Below are positions 43,601 to 52,604 of a stretch of 64,000 nucleotides of DNA, piece by piece. The notes under the pieces are model-generated. The model worked only from the letters and a program-made list of their open reading frames with translations. It had not been told where the DNA came from and searched no databases. Made by a program: the position numbers and the translations under genes. Source of the DNA: Chrysophaeum taylorii (Eukaryota > Sar > Pelagophyceae > Pelagomonadales > Pelagomonadaceae); contig JAQMWT010000587.1 of NCBI GenBank assembly GCA_029834535.1, forward strand, positions 105,240 through 169,239, read 5' to 3'. Numbering within the stretch: position 1 is the first letter of the stretch; every line of letters begins with the position of its first letter.

Positions 43601-44221
43601 CGCACTCGGGGCCCGTCACGCCCCAGTCGCAGAAACAAGACATGATGACCTCGCTCTCCCAGTTGGCGTATTCGACGCCCATTCCGTCGCCGCCGTAGGG
43701 ATCGCCCGGTGCGGTGTCGGGTCCGTACTCGTGCCCGAGGTTGTAGAGAGTGATACATTTGCCGTTATCGTTGCAGCTCGCCGTGCAGTCAACTAAGACG
43801 AGAATGTCACACGCAAGTAGCAAAGGCTACTCACGGCGCTGGCACGCTTCTCCGGTGAAGCCCGAGGGACAGACGCACGTGCCCTGCGCACAAACAACGC
43901 TCGTCGACGAGCTGCCCGGCACGACCGACTCACGTCGTCTCGGTTGCACGCGCCCACTCCCGCGCACTCAAGTTGGGCATGTGCGCGGTTCTTCGCATAG
44001 GGTTTGTCGACCCAGGCCGTCGCGTTCGGACACAAGCCTGCGCGGCGTGACATCGTCGAGGCGCGAGACGCACGCCCGGAGCAGTCTGGGTACGATGTCC
44101 ACAGGTCGTCGCACTCGCAGACGTTTTCGTTGCCGCAGTCTCCGTGTCCGCTGCAGTGGTTCGGACACGCGGCGCGCGCAACGACGAGCAATGCTGCGAA
44201 GCGCACGAGACGGCCGCCCAT
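31608..44221 (-). CDS. Giant secreted repeat protein with S74 chaperone end
   Basis: Exons 44221-44074, 44037-43934, 43883-43835 and 43792-31608, with introns of 36, 50 and 42 nt (all GT-AG), give about 4,161 residues. The N-terminus is a signal peptide (MGGRLVRFAALLVVARA) followed by EGF/tenascin-like Cys-rich modules (CPNHCSGHGDCGNENVCEC; CVCPSGFTGEACQR rebuilt by splicing; SCNDNGKC). About 400 residues of mixed beta sequence follow, then some 55 tandem repeats of AGTLTVAGITSTAAVTGTS type. The last ~115 residues match peptidase S74: TSSDVRLKRNI with the Ser and Lys of self-cleavage, THFGFIAQEVARVFPEIVYE, VDAVGPLLVEAFRSL and a closing coiled-coil-like helix. In phage tail spikes and MYRF this domain trimerises a fibre and then cuts itself off. 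A secreted trimeric beta-solenoid fibre is my inference. Confidence 0.85.
31990..37580 (-). repeat. Coding tandem repeats, 207-bp (69-residue) register
   Basis: Roughly 27 units lie in the C-terminal half of the giant gene. Each unit is one 18-residue block (LTSGGSITASAGTLTVAG) plus three 17-residue blocks of the form I-(T/Q)-S-T-A-A-x-T-x-x-x-T-L-x-x-A-G or -E-A-A-H. Between about 33.5 and 35.6 kb the units alternate in a 414-bp pair that is nearly identical five times, so this part was recently homogenised. One shorter unit interrupts near 36.05 kb. Short strand-turn modules of constant length suggest a beta-solenoid. Confidence 0.85.
37580..41960 (-). repeat. Coding tandem repeats, 156-bp (52-residue) register
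   Basis: Roughly 28 units in the N-terminal half of the array. Here each unit is ITSTGSITASAGTLTVAG plus two 17-residue blocks, one block fewer than in the 207-bp register. From about 37.6 to 39.2 kb a 312-bp pair repeats almost without change, including the alternation of CCCGTCACTGCAGCAG and CCTGTCATTGCGGCAG. Units toward 41.9 kb are more diverged. Confidence 0.85.
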
Positions 44222-44271
44222 CGCGGGGCGTTAGATTCCCTAACGGCTCTCTTTAGGGTCTAGTGTTGCTT

Positions 44272-44465
44272 TCAGACGGAAGGTTATCGACGAGTTGGTT
44301 GTCAGTCACATCGCGGTCTCCTCGTCGCATGGCGACAAGCTTGATGGTCACTCTCCGCCGACCGACCTTTCGGCGCTCCTCGTCTACAGGCCCGTGATTC
44401 CGGACTGGCTCCTGTCGGTCCGGCCTGGCTCCCATGCTCGGGAGAGGTCTGAAGTTAGTTAGTTA
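44272..44465 (+). mobile_element. 5'-truncated SINE copy
   Basis: Matches only the 3' half of the family, from CAGACGGAAGGTTATCGACG to the GTTAG tail. GTTGCTT at 44265-44271 and 44466-44472 is the likely target duplication. 5' truncation is typical of incomplete target-primed reverse transcription. It sits 50 bp before the start codon of the giant gene, inside its promoter or leader region. Confidence 0.75.
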
Positions 44466-44592
44466 GTTGCTTACAGCGCCTAGGGTTTTTTATTGTTCGA
44501 CTGCTAAAAGGGGGGTCTTGCGAACTTGTTGAGGACGCAGGTGCGTGGTCGTCCTTGGGTTGTAATAAGCGCGCGCAGTTCTCTGCAGTTGA

Positions 44593-44880
44593 CGAAAATC
44601 GAGATACCGTTGCATCATCAGGCCCCGCGCCGTCGCGATTAACGCACTCATTTACGATGTCGACCAGACTGAGCTTCCGTCCGACCTTCAAGAGAGGTTT
44701 ATACGGATGAAATACGACCTCCGCCCGGACAAAATCAACGTCACGATCGATCTCGTGGCCTTTGATGAAAGCGTCGAAGAACACGAAGCGCGAAATGGTC
44801 GTCGAAATGGCCAGCAAAGGTCAAATCTCCTCTTCTACCACGAAGACGAGAACACGACTCTACAGGATCTAGCCCAAGTG
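44593..44880 (+). pseudogene. Small unknown ORF cut by the copia insertion
   Basis: From 44593 one plus frame is open to the insertion site (AINALIYDVDQTELPSDLQE; KYDLRPDKINVTIDLVAFDE; NLLFYHEDENTTLQDLAQ). Without the retrotransposon the frame would run on after 56584 for six codons to a stop. No family is recognised, and the minus strand is also open here, so it may be chance or a relic of a longer gene. Confidence 0.3.
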
Positions 44881-45194
44881 TGCAGAGAAATCTGCTGCCT
44901 CTTACCCTTACCCGTCCGTTGAGAACGTGATCTCTTCCTTACCCCTTCTTCTTCCTTTCTACACAATCTAATACTCCTCTGATTTGTGCCTACGCTCATC
45001 ATCATGGTCTAGCGCGTCCCGAGGTATGTAGCACTATACACTTAACCTTTCTCGTGTAGTTCTAGATGCCGCCTGTCTTGTTCTGAGGATATAGGGAACA
45101 TAACCTTTCATTCCCCGAATTAAAATGCCAGACGTTCACGATGAGACGTGATGGTTTCCCAGGTGACTTACCACTGCTTGCTAAATGCTCTGTA
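44881..45194 (+). repeat. Left LTR of copia element
   Basis: Starts TGCAGAGAAATCTGC and ends CTCTGTA; the right copy ends CTCCGCA, so the canonical terminal CA has mutated to TA here. It aligns with 56266-56579 without gaps. It should contain promoter and R region, though no TATA box is certain. Confidence 0.92.
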
Positions 45195-45208
45195 GGTTAT
45201 GGGCCCAG
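45195..45208 (+). promoter_or_regulatory. Primer-binding site, initiator tRNA-Met anticodon arm
   Basis: GGTTATGGGCCCAG lies directly after the left LTR. Its complement CTGGGCCCATAACC is the anticodon stem-loop of eukaryotic initiator tRNA-Met (CAT anticodon). Priming from an internal tRNA cut, rather than the 3' CCA end, is known for Drosophila copia. Confidence 0.8.
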
Positions 45209-45712
45209 GCGGGTCCCTGAGAAACCATGTGTCAACATGCACGTAACCTATGGGTATTGGACTGTTACCGCGCCAGCCCAGCCTCGCCATGTGACACGCT
45301 CGTCAATATATAGCCATTACCATTGGGCTGTATATAATATCTTTTTGCACACGTGATCGTGTAACCTTGTGTGCACCTGTTCATAGCATTGTATTGTCAT
45401 GTCAATGTTGATGTGTGTGTAATTGGCTAACCTGTACTCTTGCACACATGTTATGGAATATTTTGGGTACGTCCACTCGTACATTCCATGGCAATGCACT
45501 TAACAAGCTCCTTGAGAACACCAAAACTAACCAGCTGCCTGAGTGACTACGCTTAGCGACACTACTCTGGACTCACAGCTTGCACAGTCGTCATATAGAC
45601 ACATTTTCCATCGAAACGATGAGTGTACATAGACCCCGATAGACAGACCCCCTTAGAAAGTCTAGACAGTGTCAACTGCGTGACTGAACCCACAGGTTCC
45701 CCGTCGACTGCT

Positions 45713-47480
45713 ATGGCAGAACACGCAGCACGAGCCGCACCCAAGGCGATCACAGGTGCGGATATATTGAAGCTCGAAGCTCCTGTAGTTGAGTTTCTTA
45801 ACGATGGAAATCGATTTCAGCTTCAGACTCGCAAGGTATCCTTGCAAATCAAGCATATCAAGCAATTACTACGGTCCAGTCATGCCGATGCTTTCCTCGA
45901 GTACGACTCGTATGAAGCATATACTCGGTCATGCAAGGACTACGAAATCCTCCGGAATCAAATTCTCGATCGCGTTTTCCTGGAATGGAAGACCGATAGG
46001 GCTGCTGATCTCCGTTTAGCTGTTGATGAATTACCCCCTGAGTATCAGGAATGGCATTTCACCAACGAAGCTTTCCCCCACCTACCTGATGCAGAAGTAG
46101 CTCAGCTAACTACTGTCTGTTACGACTATGAAGTCAAGGCACTACGTCCTGAAATCAATGCTCGTTTCTTAGAAGAGGAACGAATCTTAAATCGCGCGCA
46201 CCCGAAGGCACTAGCTTTCGACACTCGTGTTTTTGCCCCGGTTACCATGTTTTCGTTAACTGCAGCTGACTGGCACACTTATCAGAACACGTATGCTACA
46301 CATTCTTGCATACTTACTTCAATCTTGAAAGTGTTGGAAAACCGGCACTTGCGGCCTGGCCCGCCATCAATGAGGTATACAACAAAAGTTATTTACCCAA
46401 CAAGGCTCGAGCTATTATGCTCATCGCCTTTAGTCACTACGAGTCTGTTACGACTACTGATGTGTCTTATTTGAAACAGCAATTTAACTCTGTTGTTTAT
46501 AATCCTAACTGGCATGTCCATGTATTTATCGAAGCTGTCCTAGCATTTAGGCAAATCTCTTACCAACTTAACCAGGAAGAGACTGACCTTCAATTCGACT
46601 TTGGCACTCTCTGCAGGAAAATCTATGAAGAGATACATCGGCATTATGCCGATAATACCAGCAACAACCGCTACGATCGTGGTTGGGTAGATTGGTGTTA
46701 TATGTACGAAACCCGATCTTCATCTCGACCTGTACCAGAAGCTGAACGATTGTGTCACCCTACCAACCCTAGCTACATTTTAGAATACGCATTAGACCTT
46801 TGCAATGTCGTATCAAATGGGTCGAACAAAAGACGCTTAGAACGTCCTGTTTCTTGGCAACCCTATGTCGAAGGTTTATCATCTCAACCAAAGCCAAAGT
46901 TACTACTTACACGTACTTTGGACTCATCGGACAAAAGTCTGACTCAAACTGCTAACACACTCGTCTTCATCACTTCGCCCCAACCTCGTACATCATCCAC
47001 GTTTAATGCTAGACGCTTGCGTAACTCTAATGATGCTCGCCAGCCTTTCTCTCGCAGCGATTTATCGTATTATCGTCCTGGTGATTCTTACGTCACCAAG
47101 AAAACTGCCGGACAGTCCCATGACCGTCCAATTTACCCCCGCACTTTTGACAGGTCCTCTCGGTCTAACATGAAATTATTAGATCGAACAAACCACACCT
47201 TAAACACCCTGCGAGAACAGTGTAGCGAACTCACGAAGCATGTGACAGATAATGATACCACGGCTCAGCTACAACATAATATCAACAAGTTATTTGAGAC
47301 TCTGTTACAATCAGCTGATATTCTGTCAACGACATCTACTGAGGACAACAGTAGTTTACTTCGTCTAAACGAACAGCTCATGTTTGCAGAAGACATCATT
47401 TATGATGTAGACGTTCATCTATCCTCGATCGAAAAGTCGTTAAACTACCTACTACAAACACACAGGGTAACCCTTCCAAT
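45713..47480 (+). pseudogene. Gag region of copia element
   Basis: Begins at the ATG at 45713 (MAEHAARAAPKAITGADILK). The N-terminal third resembles the helical Gag of copia-type elements (FTNEAFPHLPDAEVAQL; WHTYQNTY). The frame changes near 46300 and continues (GKPALAAWPAINEVYNKSYL onward) through a region rich in Ser, Arg and Thr. Near the end is SIEKSLNYLL at 47425-47449. No C-x2-C-x4-H-x4-C knuckle is seen, so nucleic-acid binding may rest on basic segments or on the 3' ORF. Confidence 0.6.
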
Positions 47481-47534
47481 ACTGCGTCTAACCTCTTTAC
47501 CGCTTCCGCCATCTCGGCTTTACCACCAGCATTA

Positions 47535-48434
47535 TTGTCCTCGCTATCTTCACAGGTCCAATCTGCCCTCAACCTACCATCAGAAGCCGAAACCAAAAGG
47601 GATGCCGATCATACTTCTCTATCGTCATTTGACGAAAAGCACGGCATGGCTGATGAGGCTGACGAACCATCACCACCTGTTCAACCGATCATTATTCCAA
47701 CGAATCTGCTATTGCTGATGAATTTCTTTACAGCCAGCCTCTCCACTACTTGCCCACATTCGGAAAACGCCTTCCTCACCAACTACATGAAGGTAAACAG
47801 TGTCCCTCCACATTGCTCTTTTCTATATTTTGACTCTTGTGCTACCATCTCATTGATGTCCACCTACGATTTCGCAATACCCAATCATATAATTCCATTG
47901 GACTCCAAATACGCGCCGATTGTTATTCAGACGGCAACAGGACAACAACGGGCATCACACATGATGTTAACACGCAACATCGTTATTCCCCTACCAGATC
48001 ATCCACAAGTTGGCTATGTTAAGATCGACTTCGCTTTATGTCTTCAGCCAGTGCATGACCGACATCTCGCTATCCTGAGCATGCTCGAGTGGAACCAGAC
48101 GAACCTTACCACTGTGTTCAATGATCGAGCTGAGCCAAAGCTCAGCGCTGTCACGAGCCGCATAGACAAAGATGTACGTATACCCATACACTATGTAGCA
48201 GCTAATTTACCCGCTCTCCCTTGTCTCACTTACAACATCGCGCGCGACAAGCGGCTGGAACTTCGCTCCCTTGCATTTCCCCTCAAACGATACCATGGAA
48301 ACAGGGATCTACGGGCATACTACAATTACCTACTCCAACGAGTTTTACCAGATCGGCCGTGGACTCGCCCTTTGGTTCTCAATCTTCGGAAACAGAACAA
48401 ATTTGTTCAGCAAAATACGCAGCCAGTAACTTGA
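47535..48434 (+). CDS. Copia aspartic-protease region
   Basis: Open for 300 residues. FLYFDSCATISLMSTYDF around 47824-47880 fits the flap-and-active-site start of a retrotransposon aspartic protease, with DSCA in place of the more usual DSGA/DTGA. HLAILSMLEWNQTNL farther on resembles the hydrophobic second half (ILG-type) of the fold. The frame continues into the next domain after a single TGA at 48432-48434, so protease and methyltransferase-like parts were probably one polyprotein. The Gly-to-Cys change at the active site is unusual, and activity is uncertain. Confidence 0.6.
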   Translation: MSSLSSQVQSALNLPSEAETKRDADHTSLSSFDEKHGMADEADEPSPPVQPIIIPTNLLLLMNFFTASLSTTCPHSENAFLTNYMKVNSVPPHCSFLYFDSCATISLMSTYDFAIPNHIIPLDSKYAPIVIQTATGQQRASHMMLTRNIVIPLPDHPQVGYVKIDFALCLQPVHDRHLAILSMLEWNQTNLTTVFNDRAEPKLSAVTSRIDKDVRIPIHYVAANLPALPCLTYNIARDKRLELRSLAFPLKRYHGNRDLRAYYNYLLQRVLPDRPWTRPLVLNLRKQNKFVQQNTQPVT

Positions 48435-49490
48435 CTACTCCCAGTGTTTCTCTCACAAGAGTTCAATCTCCGCAAACCTTCTGTCATGTTACTTTGTTCT
48501 GGTTTGTCAACTCCGGCGTTCCTGTCTCAAGCCACTAATGACTTAGGCTTAAATATCAATGTAAAAGTTGTTGTTGAGTCTGATGATACGCTTGTTCGTA
48601 TGTTACGCTACCGTTTTCCTACTGTATTATTATTTGAATCTCTCCCCGCCTTTATTAACCACCTTCACCTAATCTCACCAGAGGAAAGGCGCACATTCTA
48701 TTGTGATATAATTGAGATCACTCCTCCCTGCACAAACAGGAATTTACTAAAACAGCAAAAGTCAGAAGACTTACACAGCCTGCTGGACGATTCTCTTTTC
48801 GACAGCATGCTGTCTGTCATCAAGCTACTCCAGCCCTTGGTACTACTGGCTGAGATGACGCCTCCGCATAAGTACTGTCATCAAGACCACATCACAGTGG
48901 CCAACCTTATCTATACTACCCTTGATTACTGTGTCGATGTTGTTGATAGGTTCCCGACCTACCTATGTGGCGACTACCAATCTAGAGAAAGGTGGATATG
49001 CATCGCACGCAGATATTCTACTGGACCAATTAAACTATCATCGTGGCCCATCCTCCATCCACGCCCCTTCCTAAAGATCGTGGATGATCTACAAGCTATT
49101 CCCAAGCGCCTTTGGCTACCTAACCACATATCCAAAGACTGGATCCGGGTGTTCCCCGATCCTCCATATATACCCGTTCCTAAAACGTTTGCACCTTACT
49201 CTCGCACAGGTTCTGTTCAGCTTACTATGGCTGACCTTGAATCCCTCAATATGTTACTGCTTCGCCTTCACTCACAACAGGCTCACGAGCAACGTACTCA
49301 CTCTGTTCAATCCGAGTGTACTTACCATCAGTTGTGCTTTAAACGCTCCTCTATGGAGCCATTACCCAATGCAACACATCCTATACACGTCAAGATTTTT
49401 ACAATCCTCTATAACGTGTTTGCAAGCTTACATACTAACTCACCCACTCCTGTGTCCTATTACATAACCGTTTTCGAAACTAACCAACCG
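48435..49490 (+). CDS. Cytosine-C5 DNA methyltransferase-like domain in copia Pol
   Basis: Follows the protease in the same frame. Counting from the GTG at 48444, conserved blocks of C5-cytosine methyltransferases appear in order and spacing: motif I-like SVMLLCSGLSTPAFLS (13-28); an acidic ribose-binding position in VVVESDD; motif IV DIIEITPPCTNRN with the PPC catalytic Cys at 94-96 (48723-48731); motif VI-like LLAEMTPP keeping Glu in place of ENV; and motif VIII YQSRERWICIA (from 48978). The look is nearest DNMT3-type enzymes. Motif X is not evident, and target recognition may lie in residues 190-350. Methyltransferases carried by retrotransposons have been reported in dinoflagellates and charophytes; this would be a further case. 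A distant non-enzymatic relative remains possible. Confidence 0.62.
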
Positions 49491-49704
49491 TCACACAGGT
49501 TATTACTTACAACCTCATCAACATCACACAACTCCTACTTCTTAACTGGTGGCCACCATTCCGACGGCAACCTCACCATAGAGAACGCCACCACAAAAAC
49601 TCCACTCCCATCAACGCCTTTGGGAGCACGTATACGTTCACTGCTTCCGACATCCCCCGCGACCGGGACAGGTCCATATATCTGGAGCCGTTTATGGGTT
49701 ACTT

Positions 49705-51831
49705 GTGGATAGTCCAAGCCCTTCCCCAAGTTGGCTCCGCTACCACCTATGGCACCGCCATACAAAACCTCGTGTCCAGATGCGCTCTCGTGATGCCTGG
49801 CTGCCTTACCTACAAGGCCACCGACAACTCTTTCGATTACAAGGATTCTCTTTTGCTCTGGAAGATCATCACCTATCTCATAGTCGCTATATAGGGTACC
49901 TTCGTGGAAGTGACCGCAAACTCGGCTCTAAAATCCACTCAATGCTTGCTCCATTGCCAACCGTCCGAGGGTATGCCAATATTATTTTACTCGACCCTCG
50001 CAACGGGAAATTACGCTACCCCACTCGACCGGAGTTGATTCGTGCTAACAACCACACCAAACAACAGGAATCTTTCCTCTTGTCTCTACGCCATGACCTT
50101 TGCTGTGACATGCTCAGCAATGCTCTGCCTGCCGGTACGTACAGCACTCTGTACAAGCACCTTTCGCTCATCGTCGCCGATATTAAATCCCTTATGTTGG
50201 ACCCTACCTTCCAACATACTGCTGCCGTGACGAAGAAATCCTATGTATCCAATTTCATGACCGTTGACCAAGCCTCCACCACGTGCAGCACAGATACCTT
50301 GTCTTTGGCACAATCTTTTATGATGTCTATTTCCAGCAACTGCTTGACCGAAATGTCGTTAAACTATATATCGTCGTCCTACGAAGATACTCTCGCTACT
50401 CGTGATAATGAGGATGCACCTCCAAGTGACCCTGCTGTGCACCAGGATGACGACGCACCGCCCCCCTGCCTTAGACACCGAACTCAAGTTCGATGTTCGG
50501 CGCAAACGGCACATTCCTGCTCATCCATTCCTCGTAAGTCCCTCGCACACGGATCCACCGAATATCTCAATGCCAAAGAACGTGCTAATCGCTTTCACCG
50601 GGTGCATCACTGCCCCGACAACGTCGCTGCCAAGGCCCCCAACGTACTTGCTCGCCCTGGATTCTCTGCTTCTGACATACCATATCGCGACTTATGCACC
50701 GACTGCATCGCACACAACAAGCGCCACCCGCACAAGCATTTCAATGCGACCAAGCCTTCTTTTGAGCAAACCCACAAAGCCGGTGAAGTCTGGGCGTGCG
50801 ACGGCGGCTATGTGACCATCCCATCCGAATGGGGAGGCTTCACACATATCATCGTCTTCAAGGAACTCATTTCGAAATTTCTCTTGGTGTACTTTACACG
50901 CACCACCAACGCCACGGAGTTCACTCAAGCTCTGGATTTTGTGTATGACTTCTGTCGTACACAACTCAATGTGCACATGCGCACCCTCTACTCCGATGCA
51001 TTCAAGCCTTACTTTAGCCAGCACATTACCTCCCCGTACCGCGTCGATAAGGGCATTCAACTCATTGCCTTCCCGCCGTACATGCACCACTTTAACTTTG
51101 AAGTTGAGTCTGCCATCGGTTTCATCGCCTCCGCCTCCTCAACTCGCCTTCGTTCTCTCCTTAATGCTCACTATCGTGGCGCCAAGATCGTGGAACCCGC
51201 TATCATGTTCCCATGGGCGGTGATACACACCGTTCAAAGCTATAACCTTCTCCCGAACGCCACGCTCGAGCGCATTCATCATGCTATTCTGAGTCCGCAA
51301 CAGCTACTCTACAACCAACTCAGCACTCCCCAACACGATATGCTCAAGATTTTTGGCGCTGAATGTTACCTCCTATTGGAGCCCCATGAACACCACAAGT
51401 GGGAACCGTGCCGCCGCAAATATCTGTATCTCTGTTGCGCCAACGCACAAAACCCGCTCGTCTCCCCACGCGTCGACCATCTCGCTGACGTCGTCCTCAA
51501 CCCTGAAAACGGACAAATTCGTGTTTCGTCCAAGCTGCAATTCCTCTACATGTTGCAGCATCCTACTCCTGATCCTGAACTTGCTCCTCCGCCTCACGCT
51601 CCTCCCGCGCCTTTCTCGCTCACACCCCACGCCGCTATCCAAGACCATGTCATTCAGAGGGGGACAAGGACTCCTCATCCTCAGAGGGGGCACTCCCCAC
51701 CTCCTTCAGCTCCTCCTTCTTCGTCCCCTACTCCGGCCTCTTCTCCCTCTTCTGACGCTACCGCCGACGAATCTGGCTCTATGTCACCGCCGCCCTTGCT
51801 TCCTTCTTACAAAGACCTTTGCACAAGATGA
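49705..51831 (+). CDS. Copia integrase
   Basis: The HHCC zinc finger reads FHRVHHCPDN, then DLCTDCIAH. The DDE catalytic core follows: VWACDGGYVTIPSEWGG (first Asp), RTLYSDAFKPYF (second Asp), and FNFEVESAIGFI (Glu). A C-terminal part and a Pro/Ser-rich linker end at a stop at 51831. The first ~60 residues in this frame are probably not coding, because the neighbouring frame (up to about 49890) reads more like protein (YLEPFMGYLWIVQALPQVGS). EMSLNYISS at 50350-50373 sits just before the zinc finger. All catalytic residues appear present. Confidence 0.82.
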   Translation: MDSPSPSPSWLRYHLWHRHTKPRVQMRSRDAWLPYLQGHRQLFRLQGFSFALEDHHLSHSRYIGYLRGSDRKLGSKIHSMLAPLPTVRGYANIILLDPRNGKLRYPTRPELIRANNHTKQQESFLLSLRHDLCCDMLSNALPAGTYSTLYKHLSLIVADIKSLMLDPTFQHTAAVTKKSYVSNFMTVDQASTTCSTDTLSLAQSFMMSISSNCLTEMSLNYISSSYEDTLATRDNEDAPPSDPAVHQDDDAPPPCLRHRTQVRCSAQTAHSCSSIPRKSLAHGSTEYLNAKERANRFHRVHHCPDNVAAKAPNVLARPGFSASDIPYRDLCTDCIAHNKRHPHKHFNATKPSFEQTHKAGEVWACDGGYVTIPSEWGGFTHIIVFKELISKFLLVYFTRTTNATEFTQALDFVYDFCRTQLNVHMRTLYSDAFKPYFSQHITSPYRVDKGIQLIAFPPYMHHFNFEVESAIGFIASASSTRLRSLLNAHYRGAKIVEPAIMFPWAVIHTVQSYNLLPNATLERIHHAILSPQQLLYNQLSTPQHDMLKIFGAECYLLLEPHEHHKWEPCRRKYLYLCCANAQNPLVSPRVDHLADVVLNPENGQIRVSSKLQFLYMLQHPTPDPELAPPPHAPPAPFSLTPHAAIQDHVIQRGTRTPHPQRGHSPPPSAPPSSSPTPASSPSSDATADESGSMSPPPLLPSYKDLCTR

Positions 51832-52235
51832 CCTCATTCTTGTCCCAGGTTCCAAACAGCCTAACACTCGCAAGGTCACTTCTATGCAAACTATCCGAGC
51901 CCGATTACAAGCGTCTACTATTGGTGCTTACAAAGCCGCTGGTGGCAAGCTCGCCGATTTCCGCTGGGATCTTCGCCACCACTTTCTTACGTTCAAGTCT
52001 CCCGCCCTCTCCGCCCTTCATCTCCGTGGTGGTATCCTCTGGTCTGCTATCTGCTCAGAGGGGGAACATGCGTTGTTAGCTCGTCTTCTTCTCCCGTTGC
52101 GTACTGACTTGCTTGCCCGCTACCCGCACGTCGATGGTTACTTCGCCCACGCCAAGTGCGCATCCAGCATCCCAGCTGCAGCCTTTTTAACTGCTGATGG
52201 CTCACCTACGTGCCGTATTCCTCAGCCCCTTTACC
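51832..52235 (+). pseudogene. Integrase-RT linker, frameshifted
   Basis: Coding-like sequence continues in the +1 frame (DDLILVPGSKQPNTRKVTSM; LRTDLLARYPHVDGYFAHAK) until the nested SINE. The frameshift at about 51825 is therefore recent or programmed. It was part of the Pol polyprotein between integrase and reverse transcriptase. No domain is recognised. Confidence 0.5.
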
Positions 52236-52604
52236 CTTACCCTGATCGCCGACGGCATGGTTGCGATGGAGGACGGTGCCTCATGAATCCTGAGCCTTGC
52301 GAGGGCATCCGCCCTCCCGGCGTAGGTTGGCACCTATTCGCCTCTCGGGCGGGCCGGTTGGCAGCCGGAACGTTCGCAGTGGGACGGGGTAAGGCCGGGG
52401 GGCGCAGACGGAAGGTTATCGACGAGTTGATTGTCAGTCACATCGCGGTCTCCTCGTCGCATGGCGACAAGCTTGATGATCACTCTCCGCCGACCCACCT
52501 TTCGGCGCTCCTCGTCTACAGGCCCGTGATTCCGGACTGGCTCCTGTCGGTCCGGCCTGGCTCCCATGCTCGGGAGAGGTCTGAAGTTAGTTAGTTAGTT
52601 AGTT
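52236..52604 (+). mobile_element. SINE inserted in copia pol, sense orientation
   Basis: Full-length copy starting CTTACCCTGATCGCCG and ending in a TTAG tail. It interrupts the open frame between integrase and reverse transcriptase; the downstream frame resumes at SAFTEHAAAFG. The target duplication is short or eroded (TTTA on both sides). Confidence 0.8.

Noticed and set aside
51353-52594. 413-residue frame running across integrase end into the SINE
   Set aside because: Its first half is out of frame with integrase and its end reads through the SINE; only the middle (about 51832-52235) is real Pol sequence.
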